37,886 bases of DNA, from positions 1 through 37,886 of the forward strand of contig JAUZRW010000258.1 of NCBI GenBank assembly GCA_030950085.1, read 5' to 3'. Each line of letters starts with the position of its first letter. The stretch's first letter is position 1. The notes beneath the pieces were generated by a model. That model was not told where the DNA came from. It did not search any database and saw nothing but the letters and a program-made list of their open reading frames with translations. The DNA is from Anaerolineae bacterium. GTDB lineage: Bacteria; Chloroflexota; Anaerolineae; Aggregatilineales; Phototrophicaceae. The position numbers and the translations under genes were made by a program. Of the stretch, positions 6,989 through 15,253 are shown piece by piece.

Positions 6989-9082
6989 ATGTCAGACGAA
7001 CTCATCGGAAAAACCATAGGTGGTTACGAGGTTCTCAACCAAATCGGGGAAGGCGGCATGGCAACCGTCTATCTCGCGCATCAACAATCTATGAATCGCA
7101 AGGTGGCGCTTAAGGTGCTGCCCAAGCAATTCATGACAGATGATACCTATCTGCAACGCTTCGAGCGCGAGGTTGCAATTGTCAGTCAATTAGAGCATCG
7201 TAATATCATCCCTGTCTATGATTATGGCGAGTTTGAAGGGCAGCCCTATATTGTCATGCGCTATATGCCTGTGGGGTCTGTCGATGATATGTTGCAACGG
7301 GGTCCTCTCAATCCTGATGCTATTTTGAATATTATCCAACAAATTGCCCCCGCACTCGATTTTGCCCATATCAAAGATGTCTTACACCGCGATTTGAAAC
7401 CCAGCAATGTCTTGATGGATGATGATGGCGGCGCGTTTATAACCGATTTTGGGATTGCACGACTCACCGGAGACCACAATGCTGGGATTACGACGCAAGG
7501 TGTTGTCGGAACACCGGCGTATATGTCACCCGAACAAGCCCAAGGCAAAGAACTTGATGGACGCAGTGATGTCTACGCTTTGGGAGTGATGTTATTCGAG
7601 ATGGCAACAGGTCGTCGCCCCTTTGATAGCGAAACACCGTACAGCATTGCTGTTATGCAGGTGACACAGCAACCACCGATGCCGCGTAGCCTGAACCCCA
7701 CTATTTCGGTTGCCTTAGAAAATGTCATCTTAAAATCGCTTCAAAAAAATCGGGATGAACGTTACCAAACAGCTCTCGCTATGGCAGAAGGGCTTAAGTT
7801 AGCGATTGAGCGACCTGCCCTTGTCCATGATACCGAACCGGTTATTCGGAAAATAGATTTGCGCCAACAACAAGCACGTATTCAACAGCCAACGCCACCT
7901 GCTATCAGCACCCCCCGTTATCAGCACCCGCCAAGCAGCGCCGTGAGTCGCCCGATTGTGCCATCGCCGAGTAACTTGCGTTCTAAAATCCGCAAACGTC
8001 GTCAGCAAAACCCGATGATGAGTGCCTTGATTGGTAGCACAATTGGTTGCGGGTTATTGGGAATCTTATTAGCGATTGGATTTTTTGCCCTCAGCTTCTT
8101 TATCCCATCAACGACACTGCCCCATGTATCGCCCTCGCCGACCCTAGATGTAGTTGGCAGCGCGACTTCCATGACAAGCACAGCAGCAGCCTCCACTGTA
8201 TCGACCAATAGCGGCGGCACATCGACACTCACATTAGATGCCACCAGTTTTGCGGCGCGTCAAACACTCGTTGCTCGTGATGAAGATAATGATGCGACGG
8301 CAACAATCGAGGCGGCTGCCACACTCACAGCCACCCTATTTGTTCCCACACGAACAGGCATTGACCCTGTAGGTGTACGTGGAACGCCACAATTGCGTAT
8401 TCCATTAAGCGCTGCCAGTGGGACACTAATTTTCGCGGATATTCGAGGTGATAATCGTACACTAGAAATTGTCTCGCTTGATTTGTCAACATGGACAGAA
8501 ACACAACTCACGCAAGACCCGAATGCCAATAATAGTTATCCGATTGCCTCACCGGATGGGCGTTGGATTGCCTTTCAATCCGATAGAGATGGCGATTTCG
8601 ATATTTATATTATGAATACAGGGGGCGGACAATTGCAGCGTATGACCTTCAATGAGGTGTCTGATCGCATTGCATCATGGTCGCCGGATGGTCAATGGAT
8701 TATCTATACCAGCGACCCTGATGGTGATGGTCTCTACGAATTACGGCGCGTCACATTGGATGGTTTAACAGATGAACTTATTCTCAATAATGGGCAACGT
8801 ATCGGGCATCCGCGTTATAGCCCCGATGGACGCTATATTATTTTCACGACAGGGACTGACCCACGCAATGCCGCCACATGGGAAATTGGTCGCTTCGATA
8901 CCGAAACTGACGAATTTATTTTGCTGACGAATAACGACACCCGTGATGCTTCCCCAATATTTAGCCCTGATGGTCAGACAATTCTCTACATTACCTTTGA
9001 TGGTGCTGATAATGCGATTGCGACGATGGATATCAACGGCAACAATCAGCAGATTCTCTATGATACGACGGGTAGTGATTGA
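6989..9082 (+). CDS. PknB-type Ser/Thr protein kinase with TolB-like propeller
   Basis: A 697-residue receptor-type kinase. The kinase domain (about 13-275) has the glycine loop GEGGMATVY, K42, HRDLKPSN with D135, DFG at 153-155, and the activation/APE region (GTPAYMSPEQ). A basic linker and one membrane segment (about 350-372) follow, then a Ser/Thr-rich linker and repeated SPDG motifs (WIAFQSD, WIIYTSD, YIIFTTG, TILYITF) of a TolB-type beta-propeller outside the membrane. The frame stops at an in-frame TGA (9080-9082), where a Trp codon TGG is expected. The same frame then continues through one more SPDG blade to 9241, so the sensor seems to have lost its last blade or the base is wrong. 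The kinase core is unaffected. Confidence 0.92.
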   Translation: MSDELIGKTIGGYEVLNQIGEGGMATVYLAHQQSMNRKVALKVLPKQFMTDDTYLQRFEREVAIVSQLEHRNIIPVYDYGEFEGQPYIVMRYMPVGSVDDMLQRGPLNPDAILNIIQQIAPALDFAHIKDVLHRDLKPSNVLMDDDGGAFITDFGIARLTGDHNAGITTQGVVGTPAYMSPEQAQGKELDGRSDVYALGVMLFEMATGRRPFDSETPYSIAVMQVTQQPPMPRSLNPTISVALENVILKSLQKNRDERYQTALAMAEGLKLAIERPALVHDTEPVIRKIDLRQQQARIQQPTPPAISTPRYQHPPSSAVSRPIVPSPSNLRSKIRKRRQQNPMMSALIGSTIGCGLLGILLAIGFFALSFFIPSTTLPHVSPSPTLDVVGSATSMTSTAAASTVSTNSGGTSTLTLDATSFAARQTLVARDEDNDATATIEAAATLTATLFVPTRTGIDPVGVRGTPQLRIPLSAASGTLIFADIRGDNRTLEIVSLDLSTWTETQLTQDPNANNSYPIASPDGRWIAFQSDRDGDFDIYIMNTGGGQLQRMTFNEVSDRIASWSPDGQWIIYTSDPDGDGLYELRRVTLDGLTDELILNNGQRIGHPRYSPDGRYIIFTTGTDPRNAATWEIGRFDTETDEFILLTNNDTRDASPIFSPDGQTILYITFDGADNAIATMDINGNNQQILYDTTGSD

Positions 9083-9241
9083 GCAGCCAGTTATAGCCCA
9101 GATGGTCAGTATATTGTCTTTACAAGCAATGTCGAAGGCGAAGACCAACTGTACTTGATGACTGCCGATGGTCGTAGCGCACAATCTATTACATCCGGCG
9201 GTGGTCTGTATGCCTCATGGATACCGCCCCGTTCGGAGTGA
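9083..9241 (+). pseudogene. In-frame continuation of the kinase propeller after a premature TGA
   Basis: Directly after TGA the same frame reads AASYSPDGQYIVFTSN, later YLMTADGRS, and ends SWIPPRSE before TGA at 9239-9241. This is one further TolB-type blade, like the four before it. A complete protein would be 750 residues. TGA is a genuine stop in neighbouring genes (topA, the DtxR-type gene) and Trp is written TGG, so stop-codon reassignment is not supported. Confidence 0.75.
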
Positions 9242-9546
9242 TTAACACCATATAGCCGCGGAAGTATCGTTGTTCAGAGCATGATTGAGCAATGGTAATT
9301 CGATAATGTGGGGTTGAATATGGCGATTTTTGTCAATTTCGAGAATACCGACTGTTGAATGTGCGGTCACTGTGTTTGGCAGATTTTGATAACGGCGAAT
9401 CGTTTGCTTAAGCATTTTCCGCCGTTGTTGATTCTCCTCATAAGTGACTTGCCATTGAGCCGCTTCAAGTGTCATGGTATAGACAGCACCCGAATTAAAT
9501 AACAAAATATCATTGGGTGTCTGAAATGATTCCCAGTCGAATCATT
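9242..9546 (-). pseudogene. Broken metallophosphoesterase gene with an apparent internal deletion
   Basis: On the minus strand GAGG precedes ATG (9546) by about 8 nt. The frame begins MIRLGIISDTQ, the typical opening of YfcE-like metallophosphoesterases (ISDxH motif), then stops at TGA 9513-9511. In the adjoining frame an open stretch begins NDILLFNSGAVYTM and runs 87-90 residues to TAA at 9242, including VGILEIDKN, which resembles the C-terminal end of that family. The catalytic middle (GDxxD, GNHD, GH motifs) is absent. I infer an internal deletion plus a frame change. Alternatively the downstream frame is a separate small gene starting at TTG 9505. It ends right against the kinase tail. 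Confidence 0.5.
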
Positions 9547-9901
9547 GTGTTTCCTCGTAAGGCGTGCAATAGCCGAAAGTCAATAATCTGTGCTATGTTT
9601 AGTATAGATTATCTGTATTCCCTGTTCTTTGACGCTTACCCTACGCTATAACAACACCTTACAAACGATTGCATGATAGACAGTATATTCCTTCATTGTG
9701 ATTGAGTTAAGAAACCATAACATCACAACATTTTGTCTAGTATTACAATGTATAACAGATAGTGTGAGATTAGTTTGATTCCACTCATGGCGCTAATGCG
9801 ATATTGATTGCTGTGCTATATTAAATTTGATATTGATGTGCAGCAGCCTTCTATAAATTAGTTCGTGATGTGGGTGAGAAAGGATTCGAGGATATCTTAT
9901 T
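9547..9901. other. AT-rich gene-free region
   Basis: 355 nt between the broken metallophosphoesterase and the STAS gene, which are divergent. No open frame with a ribosome site was seen. Several TATA-like hexamers occur (for example TATATT at 9817-9822), none with a convincing -35 partner. No repeats shared with the rest of the window were found. Confidence 0.4.
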
Positions 9902-10249
9902 ATGCTGCCACAGGAGATAATTGACGGCATTCCGGTATTGCGACCAAAAGGACGTTTTGATTCGTATCAGGTGGCAGCGATTGATGCCTCTATGGAAGCC
10001 ATCGTTGCCGAATCCGATATGCCGTGTGTTGTTGTAAACTTTATGGAAGTCCATTTCCTTGATGCCGCCTCGATTGACGCATTGTTCAAATGGCGCGAGA
10101 CATTCATCGAAAAAGGGGGCGATATCAAGTTATCTTCATTACGCCATACTGTACGAATGAGTCTTAATATTCATCATCTAGTACAATTTAGGATTTATGA
10201 AGATGATGCCCAAGCCATCGCAGATTTTGACAACGAAAACAACGAATAA
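9902..10249 (+). CDS. STAS-domain protein (anti-sigma factor antagonist-like)
   Basis: A 115-residue single STAS domain resembling SpoIIAA/RsbV. These bind anti-sigma kinases and are switched by phosphorylation of a Ser in the motif DSSG. Visible features are the first strands (IPVLRPKGRFD), CVVVNFMEVHFLDAASIDAL, and the late helix (VRMSLNIHHL). In the key loop the sequence is LDAASID, so the phosphorylated Ser position is Ala (A56) and only S57, aligned with the usual Gly, could replace it. It stands alone, with no anti-sigma kinase or sigma gene beside it. It may therefore be an unswitchable antagonist or part of another complex. Start ATG; GAGG lies about 13 nt upstream. Confidence 0.8.
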   Translation: MLPQEIIDGIPVLRPKGRFDSYQVAAIDASMEAIVAESDMPCVVVNFMEVHFLDAASIDALFKWRETFIEKGGDIKLSSLRHTVRMSLNIHHLVQFRIYEDDAQAIADFDNENNE

Positions 10250-10297
10250 ATTTGGACGCTTGAGGAAGTCTTTGCTGCTATAGTATGCGATAGACGA

Positions 10298-10645
10298 TTA
10301 ATCATCGCCGTAGAGGTCATGATAATCACCCTCGTCCTCCTCATCCTCATCGTAGAAATCATCAAAATCGACATCATCCTCGTAACCCTCATCTTCGATA
10401 ATATCGTCATCCTCGTCATCGTTGAAGAACAAGTCATCATCAATTTGGATTTCCTCTTCCGCCATTACATCGAAATCTTTATCATCCACTTCGTCTACGA
10501 CTATTACCTTGTTGCTGTAGTAATCGCCGTCGTTATCGTCATACTTTGCTTCTTCTTCTTCCGCAAGTGCCTCTAAAGATAGTTCTTCGTCCTCGTCATA
10601 ATCATTTGGGTTGGAATCCAGCCAAATCTGGTCGTGACTGAACAT
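10298..10645 (-). CDS. Small, extremely acidic protein (48% Asp/Glu)
   Basis: 115 residues, of which 55 are Asp or Glu by my count, with many Tyr and Phe (for example YEDDVDFDDFYDEDEE). It has only a handful of basic residues. ATG at 10645 is preceded by AAGGGG about 10 nt upstream, starting directly after the pdxT stop, so it is very likely translated from the pdxT mRNA. It is not a recognised family. Such composition suggests a disordered, nucleic-acid-mimicking or metal/cation-binding protein, or an RNA-polymerase delta-like acidic tail; these are guesses. The antisense frame looks hydrophobic only because Asp/Glu codons read as Ile/Val in reverse. Confidence 0.65.
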   Translation of the reverse strand: MFSHDQIWLDSNPNDYDEDEELSLEALAEEEEAKYDDNDGDYYSNKVIVVDEVDDKDFDVMAEEEIQIDDDLFFNDDEDDDIIEDEGYEDDVDFDDFYDEDEEDEGDYHDLYGDD

Positions 10646-10659
10646 AGTGATAGGCCCCT

Positions 10660-11253
10660 TTATGGTGATGATGAATCTGTTTCTGCAACCATATCATAAA
10701 AATACTGATGTAGGCGCAGGTCTTTCGTTAATTCTGGGTGAAAAGCAGTGCCAAGCAAGTGTCTCTGCCGTACAGCGACTATCGTATTATCATCAATCTG
10801 GGCTAAAGTCTCCACACCTTCGCTGACTGCTCGTACAATAGGCGCACGAATAAAGATTGCATGGAATGGCGTATCCCCTTTTAAGCCTTTGATGGGTAAG
10901 TCGACTTCAAAACTATCTGCTTGTCGCCCAAAAGCATTACGGTCTACACACACATCCATCAACCCTAGAATCGGCTGACTGTCGATGCCAATATCTTTTG
11001 CGAGAAAAATCAACCCAGCACATGTACCCCATGTGGGTTTCGATTGGGCAAAGTGGCGCAAGGGGTCTATTAGCCCATATGCGATTGCCAACTTACCGAT
11101 GGTGGTGCTTTCACCACCCGGTATGACTAAACCATCTAAATCATGCAAATGTTGCGGGAGGCGAACTTGTACTGTCCTCGCACCGACTTTCTCTAGCATT
11201 TGCTGATGTTCGATAAATGCGCCTTGCAGCGCCAACACGCCGATTGTGACCAT
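10660..11253 (-). CDS. pdxT: Pyridoxal 5'-phosphate synthase glutaminase subunit
   Basis: A 197-residue class I glutaminase that supplies ammonia to PdxS for vitamin B6 synthesis from ribose 5-phosphate, glyceraldehyde 3-phosphate and glutamine. It opens MVTIGVLALQGAFIEH, with IPGGESTTI (glutamine-binding), the nucleophile C78 in GTCAGLI, and H172 and E174 in FHPELT. Length is normal for PdxT. The ATG at 11253 is chosen because the family begins there; an upstream in-frame extension of 15 residues has no similarity. pdxS, usually adjacent, is not in the window. It has its own promoter at 11284-11312 and is followed by the acidic protein gene 14 nt on. Confidence 0.95.
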   Translation of the reverse strand: MVTIGVLALQGAFIEHQQMLEKVGARTVQVRLPQHLHDLDGLVIPGGESTTIGKLAIAYGLIDPLRHFAQSKPTWGTCAGLIFLAKDIGIDSQPILGLMDVCVDRNAFGRQADSFEVDLPIKGLKGDTPFHAIFIRAPIVRAVSEGVETLAQIDDNTIVAVRQRHLLGTAFHPELTKDLRLHQYFYDMVAETDSSSP

Positions 11254-11283
11254 TTTCCCTGACTTTTCGTATCTAGCGGATAT

Positions 11284-11312
11284 GTTATATCGTGTCACGG
11301 TTGAATTGGCAA
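11284..11312 (-). promoter_or_regulatory. Promoter of pdxT
   Basis: On the minus strand TTGCCA (11312-11307), a 17-nt spacer and TATAAC (11289-11284) lie about 30 nt before the pdxT ATG. The hexamers and spacing fit a housekeeping promoter. Confidence 0.65.
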
Positions 11313-11423
11313 ATCAAGCATCAAAAGATACCATTCAGCGCCGCTTCTGCAATCGTGAATTTCTCGTGCGAAGATATTACACTTCGTACAACTGCTACAT
11401 TAAGTCAGGGAACGATTAAACGC

Positions 11424-12677
11424 TTATTCTGATGATGGGTGGCGGTTGGAGTTGCGCCGTCGATTACGTCCCCCTCTGCGCCGCTTCTTGCCGGATGTAT
11501 TGCGGTATTGTTTTGGCTTGGATTGCAGTTGAGTCGGTTCGGGCGCTGTCGCATCCGAGACAAAGGGGTGATTCTCAATGACGGGGATATGCTGACGAAT
11601 CAGTTTTTCGATATCTTTGAGATACTTACGTTCATCGATATCACAAAAGGAATACGCAATGCCCGATGCTCCTGCCCGTGCTGTGCGTCCGATACGATGG
11701 ACATAACTTTCCGGCTCGTTGGGTAAATCAAAATTGATAACATGAGTCACTGCATCAACATCTAAGCCGCGTGCTGCAATATCAGTTGCGACAAGGATTC
11801 GTGTCTTGCCATCTCTAAAATTAGCAAGCGCCCGTGTGCGTGCTGTTTGCGATTTGTTACCATGAATCGCCTCGGCTTGCATCCGCGCCCGTGAGAGTTG
11901 TTTGCAGAGGTTATTCGCCCGATGCTTTGTCCGTGTGAAGACCAAAACGCGCTCGACAGCCGAGTCTTTGAGCAGGTGCGTGAGCAAATTGCGTTTTTTG
12001 TTGCGCTCGACAAAAAAGACAGATTGCACCACATTATCAACGGTGCTGGCTTGTGGCGTGACTTCAACGCGCACGGGGTCAATTAAAATACGTTGACCTA
12101 ATTCTTGGATTGCCTGCGGCATAGTCGCCGAAAAGAGGAGCGTCTGGCATTTGGTGGGCAGTGTTTTGATGACGCGCTTGACATCATGAATAAAGCCCAT
12201 ATCTAACATACGGTCTGCCTCATCTAACACAAAGACTTCTACTTTATCGAGATGCACAATGCCTTGATTCATCAAATCTAGCAAGCGTCCCGGTGTCGCA
12301 ACTAAAATATCGACTTTGCGACGGATAGCTTGGACTTGTGGTTGTTGACCCACTCCACCAAAAATAACGGTATGCTTTAAGGGTGTATGACGAGCATAAG
12401 CACCGAAGTTCGTGCCGATTTGTGCGGCTAATTCACGGGTTGGTGATAGTACGAGAACGCGGATATGTCGCCTTCGCGGATTCGTACTGAGGCGTTGGAT
12501 AATGGGCAGGGCAAAGGCGGCAGTTTTTCCCGTGCCGGTCTGGGCGCAGCCAATGACATCTTTGCCATCCAAAATATAAGGAATAGCTTGTGCTTGGATA
12601 GGCGTTGGCTCAGTATAGCCTTCTTTTTCGACAGCCCGTAGTAACGAATCGTTCAATTTTAAGTCATGGAATTGCAT
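11424..12677 (-). CDS. DEAD-box ATP-dependent RNA helicase (RhlE-like)
   Basis: 417 residues with all helicase core motifs in order: Q-motif ([11 protein letters not shown]), Walker A AQTGTGKT (45-52), [16 protein letters not shown] ([14 protein letters not shown]), SAT (LFSATMP), then the second RecA domain with [20 protein letters not shown] and [10 protein letters not shown]. The C-terminus is a short basic tail ([13 protein letters not shown]), typical of RhlE-type enzymes that bind RNA non-specifically. Role: unwinding of short RNA duplexes in ribosome assembly, RNA decay or cold adaptation. ATG at 12677 lacks a clear ribosome site. The upstream region carries two palindromes. Confidence 0.93.
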   Translation of the reverse strand: MQFHDLKLNDSLLRAVEKEGYTEPTPIQAQAIPYILDGKDVIGCAQTGTGKTAAFALPIIQRLSTNPRRRHIRVLVLSPTRELAAQIGTNFGAYARHTPLKHTVIFGGVGQQPQVQAIRRKVDILVATPGRLLDLMNQGIVHLDKVEVFVLDEADRMLDMGFIHDVKRVIKTLPTKCQTLLFSATMPQAIQELGQRILIDPVRVEVTPQASTVDNVVQSVFFVERNKKRNLLTHLLKDSAVERVLVFTRTKHRANNLCKQLSRARMQAEAIHGNKSQTARTRALANFRDGKTRILVATDIAARGLDVDAVTHVINFDLPNEPESYVHRIGRTARAGASGIAYSFCDIDERKYLKDIEKLIRQHIPVIENHPFVSDATAPEPTQLQSKPKQYRNTSGKKRRRGGRNRRRNSNRHPSSE

Positions 12678-12790
12678 AGAGGATTAAATCTTCTCGGTTG
12701 TGTGTAGGATATGTGCCTACATTGTGAACGATATTTGGCAAAAAGACCAGACTGTGACGGTATCTTCTCTCGCGTGATATATAAAACGGA

Positions 12791-12826
12791 TGTGATATCA
12801 CAAATATTCCACATGATTAATCATGT
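12791..12826. promoter_or_regulatory. Two palindromes in the helicase upstream region
   Basis: TGTGATATCACA (12791-12802) and ACATGATTAATCATGT (12811-12826) are both perfect palindromes. On the minus strand the first overlaps TTGTGA (12803-12798), which with TATATC (12781-12776) at 16-nt spacing forms a possible helicase promoter. The second lies just after the truncated DUF5615 gene and could be its terminator stem or an operator. A CRP/FNR site would need a 4-6 nt gap between half-sites, so that identity is not claimed. Confidence 0.35.
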
Positions 12827-12834
12827 CTTCTGGT

Positions 12835-12960
12835 TTATAAACAGCGTGCATGACCCAAATCACGGGCTGTAACAACATCAATCCCCCGACTTTGCAGTTG
12901 TTTAGCGATTTCAACAGGTATGTTTTCATCAAGGTAAAAGCGAAGATTTTGTGCTGCCAA
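12835..12960 (-). pseudogene. Truncated DUF5615 (PIN-like) gene
   Basis: AAGGAG (12968-12973) lies 7 nt before a TTG start at 12960. The product reads LRFYLDENIPVEIAKQL, then RGIDVVTARDLG, the well-known opening of DUF5615 proteins (PIN-like, putative toxin/nuclease of DUF433 pairs). It then stops after only 41 residues with HARCL, where about 110 are expected; the second half with the later acidic residues is missing. A neighbouring frame just downstream (VMHAVYKPEDMINHVEYL) could be the tail of some other gene joined by deletion. It overlaps the DUF433 gene by 32 nt. The product is probably inactive. Confidence 0.7.
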
Positions 12961-13231
12961 GTCGCTTCTCCTTATATTCACGGGCTTCAATGATTTGTTC
13001 ACGAATGTCCACATCAATATCTACCTTGTGTTGGTAGTAATAAGCCAACGCTGCATGAACTTGTGCCATCGTAACCTCATAATCTGACGCAATTTCGCTG
13101 GGTGTCTGATGATGAAAAATCGTAGCCATTACGATATCCGTTACTCGCAAACCTGTTCCGGCGATGCAAGGTCGTCCGCCCCTGATATTCGGATTGGTGA
13201 TGATAAGATTGATAGCCTGTATTGTGTCCAT
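12929..13231 (-). CDS. DUF433 protein (putative antitoxin)
   Basis: A 100-residue DUF433 protein with NPNIRGGRPCIAGTGLRVTDIV, then a helix-turn-helix-like part (TPSEIASDYEVTMAQVHAALAYYYQHK). DUF433 genes commonly precede DUF5615 genes, as here, and the pair is regarded as toxin-antitoxin-like. GAGG of the ribosome site overlaps the stop codon of the preceding 48-codon frame. With the toxin-like partner truncated, this would be an orphan antitoxin or a plain DNA-binding protein. Confidence 0.85.
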   Translation of the reverse strand: MDTIQAINLIITNPNIRGGRPCIAGTGLRVTDIVMATIFHHQTPSEIASDYEVTMAQVHAALAYYYQHKVDIDVDIREQIIEAREYKEKRLGSTKSSLLP

Positions 13232-13240
13232 CGGCTTTCC

Positions 13241-13387
13241 TCACTTGATTAAGTTCACACCTTCATTATAACGGAATAGCAGATTAATCATCAAACAACC
13301 CATACTAGCATAAAAAGCAGGACGACCTTTGCCTAAGTACGAGGTCTGCTCACGGATATTGTAGAGATACTTAGCAATAATGGTCAC
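13241..13387 (-). CDS. Possible 48-residue protein coupled to the acyl-CoA ligase gene
   Basis: A GTG start at 13387 overlaps the ligase stop codon (GTGA). The frame runs to TGA at 13241 and encodes a peptide with SYLGKGRPAFYASMGC and MINLLFRYNEGVN. The overlap and the ribosome-site link to DUF433 downstream are what one expects of a translated frame, but the peptide has no recognised family and could be the remnant of a longer gene. It reads like a protein tail rather than random sequence. Confidence 0.3.
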   Translation of the reverse strand: MTIIAKYLYNIREQTSYLGKGRPAFYASMGCLMINLLFRYNEGVNLIK

Positions 13388-15030
13388 TCAGTTTCGGCGA
13401 TTTGATAGCCTTCGTATTGTTTCCGTAGCACCTTCTTATCAAACTTGCCGACACTGGTTTTCGGTACTTCGGCAATAAATTCGATGTCATCTGGCAACTG
13501 CCACTTGGCAAATTCTTTACTGAGCAAGTCATAGATTCCAGCTTTCACTTGCGCTTTATCTGCGCCATCGCTCACGACAACACATGCCAAAGGACGTTCT
13601 TGCCATTTCGGATGTGGAATAGCAATCACAGCCGCTTCCATCACATCCTCATGCCCCATAATAGCATTTTCCAGTTCAACGGTACTAATCCACTCGCCAC
13701 CGGATTTCACGAGGTCTTTGGTACGGTCAACGATTTGCATATAGCCTTCAGAGTCAATAGATGAGACATCTCCTGTGCGAAACCAGCCATCTTCCGTGAA
13801 AGAATCGGCGCTGCGCTCGTCTTTATAGTAGTCAGCCGTGACCGCCGGACCGCGTACCTGCAATTCACCCATAGCCTCGCCATCCCATGGCAACTCTTCA
13901 CCATTAACATCCATAATTCGCATTTCGACACCGGGCGGCGTAATGCCTTGTTTCGCTCGCAAATCAAGTTTTGCTTCATCAGACCAATCTGCCATATGGC
14001 TCTTGATAGCCGATAGCGTGCCTACGGGAGTCATCTCTGTCATGCCCCATGCGTGGAGAATATCGACACCGAATTTTTCTTTGTATGCCTTAATCATAGA
14101 GCGCGGTGCTGCCGAACCACCAACAGGCATTCTTTGTAGACTGGAAATATTATAGTCACCTGCTTCAAGCACTTGTAACAAGCCTAACCAAAGTGTGGGT
14201 ACACCGGCTGTCACTGTGATTTTTTCATCTTGAATCAAGCCGGCGAGGTCAGCGCCTTGCATATGAGGACCCGGATAAATCAGTGTACAGCCGACCATCG
14301 TACCCGCATAAACTAGCCCCCAAGCCATAGCATGGAACATCGGCACAACGGGCATCAGGATATCGGGTTCTGCTAATCCCATCGCGTCGGTTAGAGAAAC
14401 CATCATCGTATGCAGATAAATTGCGCGGTGCGAATACAAGACCCCTTTGGGATGACCTGTTGTACCAGAGGTATAGCACATAGCTGCCGCCGCATTTTCA
14501 TCAATTTCAGGCCAACCATAATCTCCCGATTCCGCCGCCAGCAACTCTTCATAACTATGAACATTAGGCAGCGAGGTTTCCGGCAATTCGCCATGCGTCA
14601 TGACGATATAATGTTTGACGGTCTTTAATTGTGGCGCAAGTGGCTCAAGTAATTTGATGAGCGTGTCATCCACAAAAATCACCTTGTCTTCGGCATGATT
14701 AATGATGAAGATGAGTTGGTCAGCCGGAAGCCGCAAATTAAGAGTATGCACGACTGCACCCATACATGGCACACCAAAATACAATTCATGATGGCGATAG
14801 GTATTCCATGCGAATGTTCCCACGCGGTCTCCATCTTCAATGCCAAGTTTTTTGAGCGCCTGTGCCAATTGTCCACAGCGTCGATACGATTCAGCATACG
14901 TGACCTTGTGCATGGTATCGCCGAATTTTGTGCGGATTTCTTTGTTGGGGTAGAGTTGCATGGCACGCTTCATGATGGGCGTGAGAGTTAATTGATAATC
15001 CATCATCGTGCCAGATAAGCCGTTAATCAT
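13384..15030 (-). CDS. Acyl-CoA ligase (AMP-binding, fatty-acid CoA ligase-like)
   Basis: A 548-residue member of the ANL adenylating family, which activates a carboxylic acid as acyl-AMP and transfers it to CoA. ATG at 15030 is chosen because GGAG lies 10 nt upstream; an in-frame extension to 15114 has no such site. Motifs are the P-loop YTSGTTGHPKGVLYSHRA, GMTEMTP, DGWFRTGDV, GGEWIS, and the catalytic lysine near the end in SVGKFDKKVL. It resembles medium/long-chain fatty acyl-CoA synthetases; chain length cannot be told. No beta-oxidation genes are adjacent. A short frame and DUF433/DUF5615 follow on the same strand. Confidence 0.92.
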   Translation of the reverse strand: MINGLSGTMMDYQLTLTPIMKRAMQLYPNKEIRTKFGDTMHKVTYAESYRRCGQLAQALKKLGIEDGDRVGTFAWNTYRHHELYFGVPCMGAVVHTLNLRLPADQLIFIINHAEDKVIFVDDTLIKLLEPLAPQLKTVKHYIVMTHGELPETSLPNVHSYEELLAAESGDYGWPEIDENAAAAMCYTSGTTGHPKGVLYSHRAIYLHTMMVSLTDAMGLAEPDILMPVVPMFHAMAWGLVYAGTMVGCTLIYPGPHMQGADLAGLIQDEKITVTAGVPTLWLGLLQVLEAGDYNISSLQRMPVGGSAAPRSMIKAYKEKFGVDILHAWGMTEMTPVGTLSAIKSHMADWSDEAKLDLRAKQGITPPGVEMRIMDVNGEELPWDGEAMGELQVRGPAVTADYYKDERSADSFTEDGWFRTGDVSSIDSEGYMQIVDRTKDLVKSGGEWISTVELENAIMGHEDVMEAAVIAIPHPKWQERPLACVVVSDGADKAQVKAGIYDLLSKEFAKWQLPDDIEFIAEVPKTSVGKFDKKVLRKQYEGYQIAETE

Positions 15031-15253
15031 TTTGCTTTTTCTCCAAAATTTAGTTTCAAAACGGTCATTTGTGATGCTCCCATTGTAGCGGAAAATCTGT
15101 TTTTGCTCTAACATTTGCTGATTAAAAATAAAAAGTAGTGTAAAAATCGTATCTTTTCAGCTAAATTACGGTTTTTATTCATAATCTCTAGCACTATGCT
15201 CTGTGCTATCTACACTTCGGTAGAATCCAACGATATCATTATGGTAGAAAGGA

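Noticed and set aside
9080-9082. TGA read as tryptophan (altered genetic code)
   Set aside because: topA and the DtxR-type gene end with TGA, and TGG is used for Trp throughout, so a lone nonsense change or read error is more likely.
8765-9184. 139-codon minus-strand frame
   Set aside because: Shadow of the kinase propeller repeats.
10319-10576. Very hydrophobic 85-codon frame on the plus strand
   Set aside because: It is the antisense of the acidic gene: Asp/Glu codons read backwards give Ile/Val/Leu, so the apparent membrane protein is an artefact.
12791-12802. CRP/FNR-type binding site
   Set aside because: The half-sites TGTGA and TCACA are only 2 nt apart instead of the usual 4-6.
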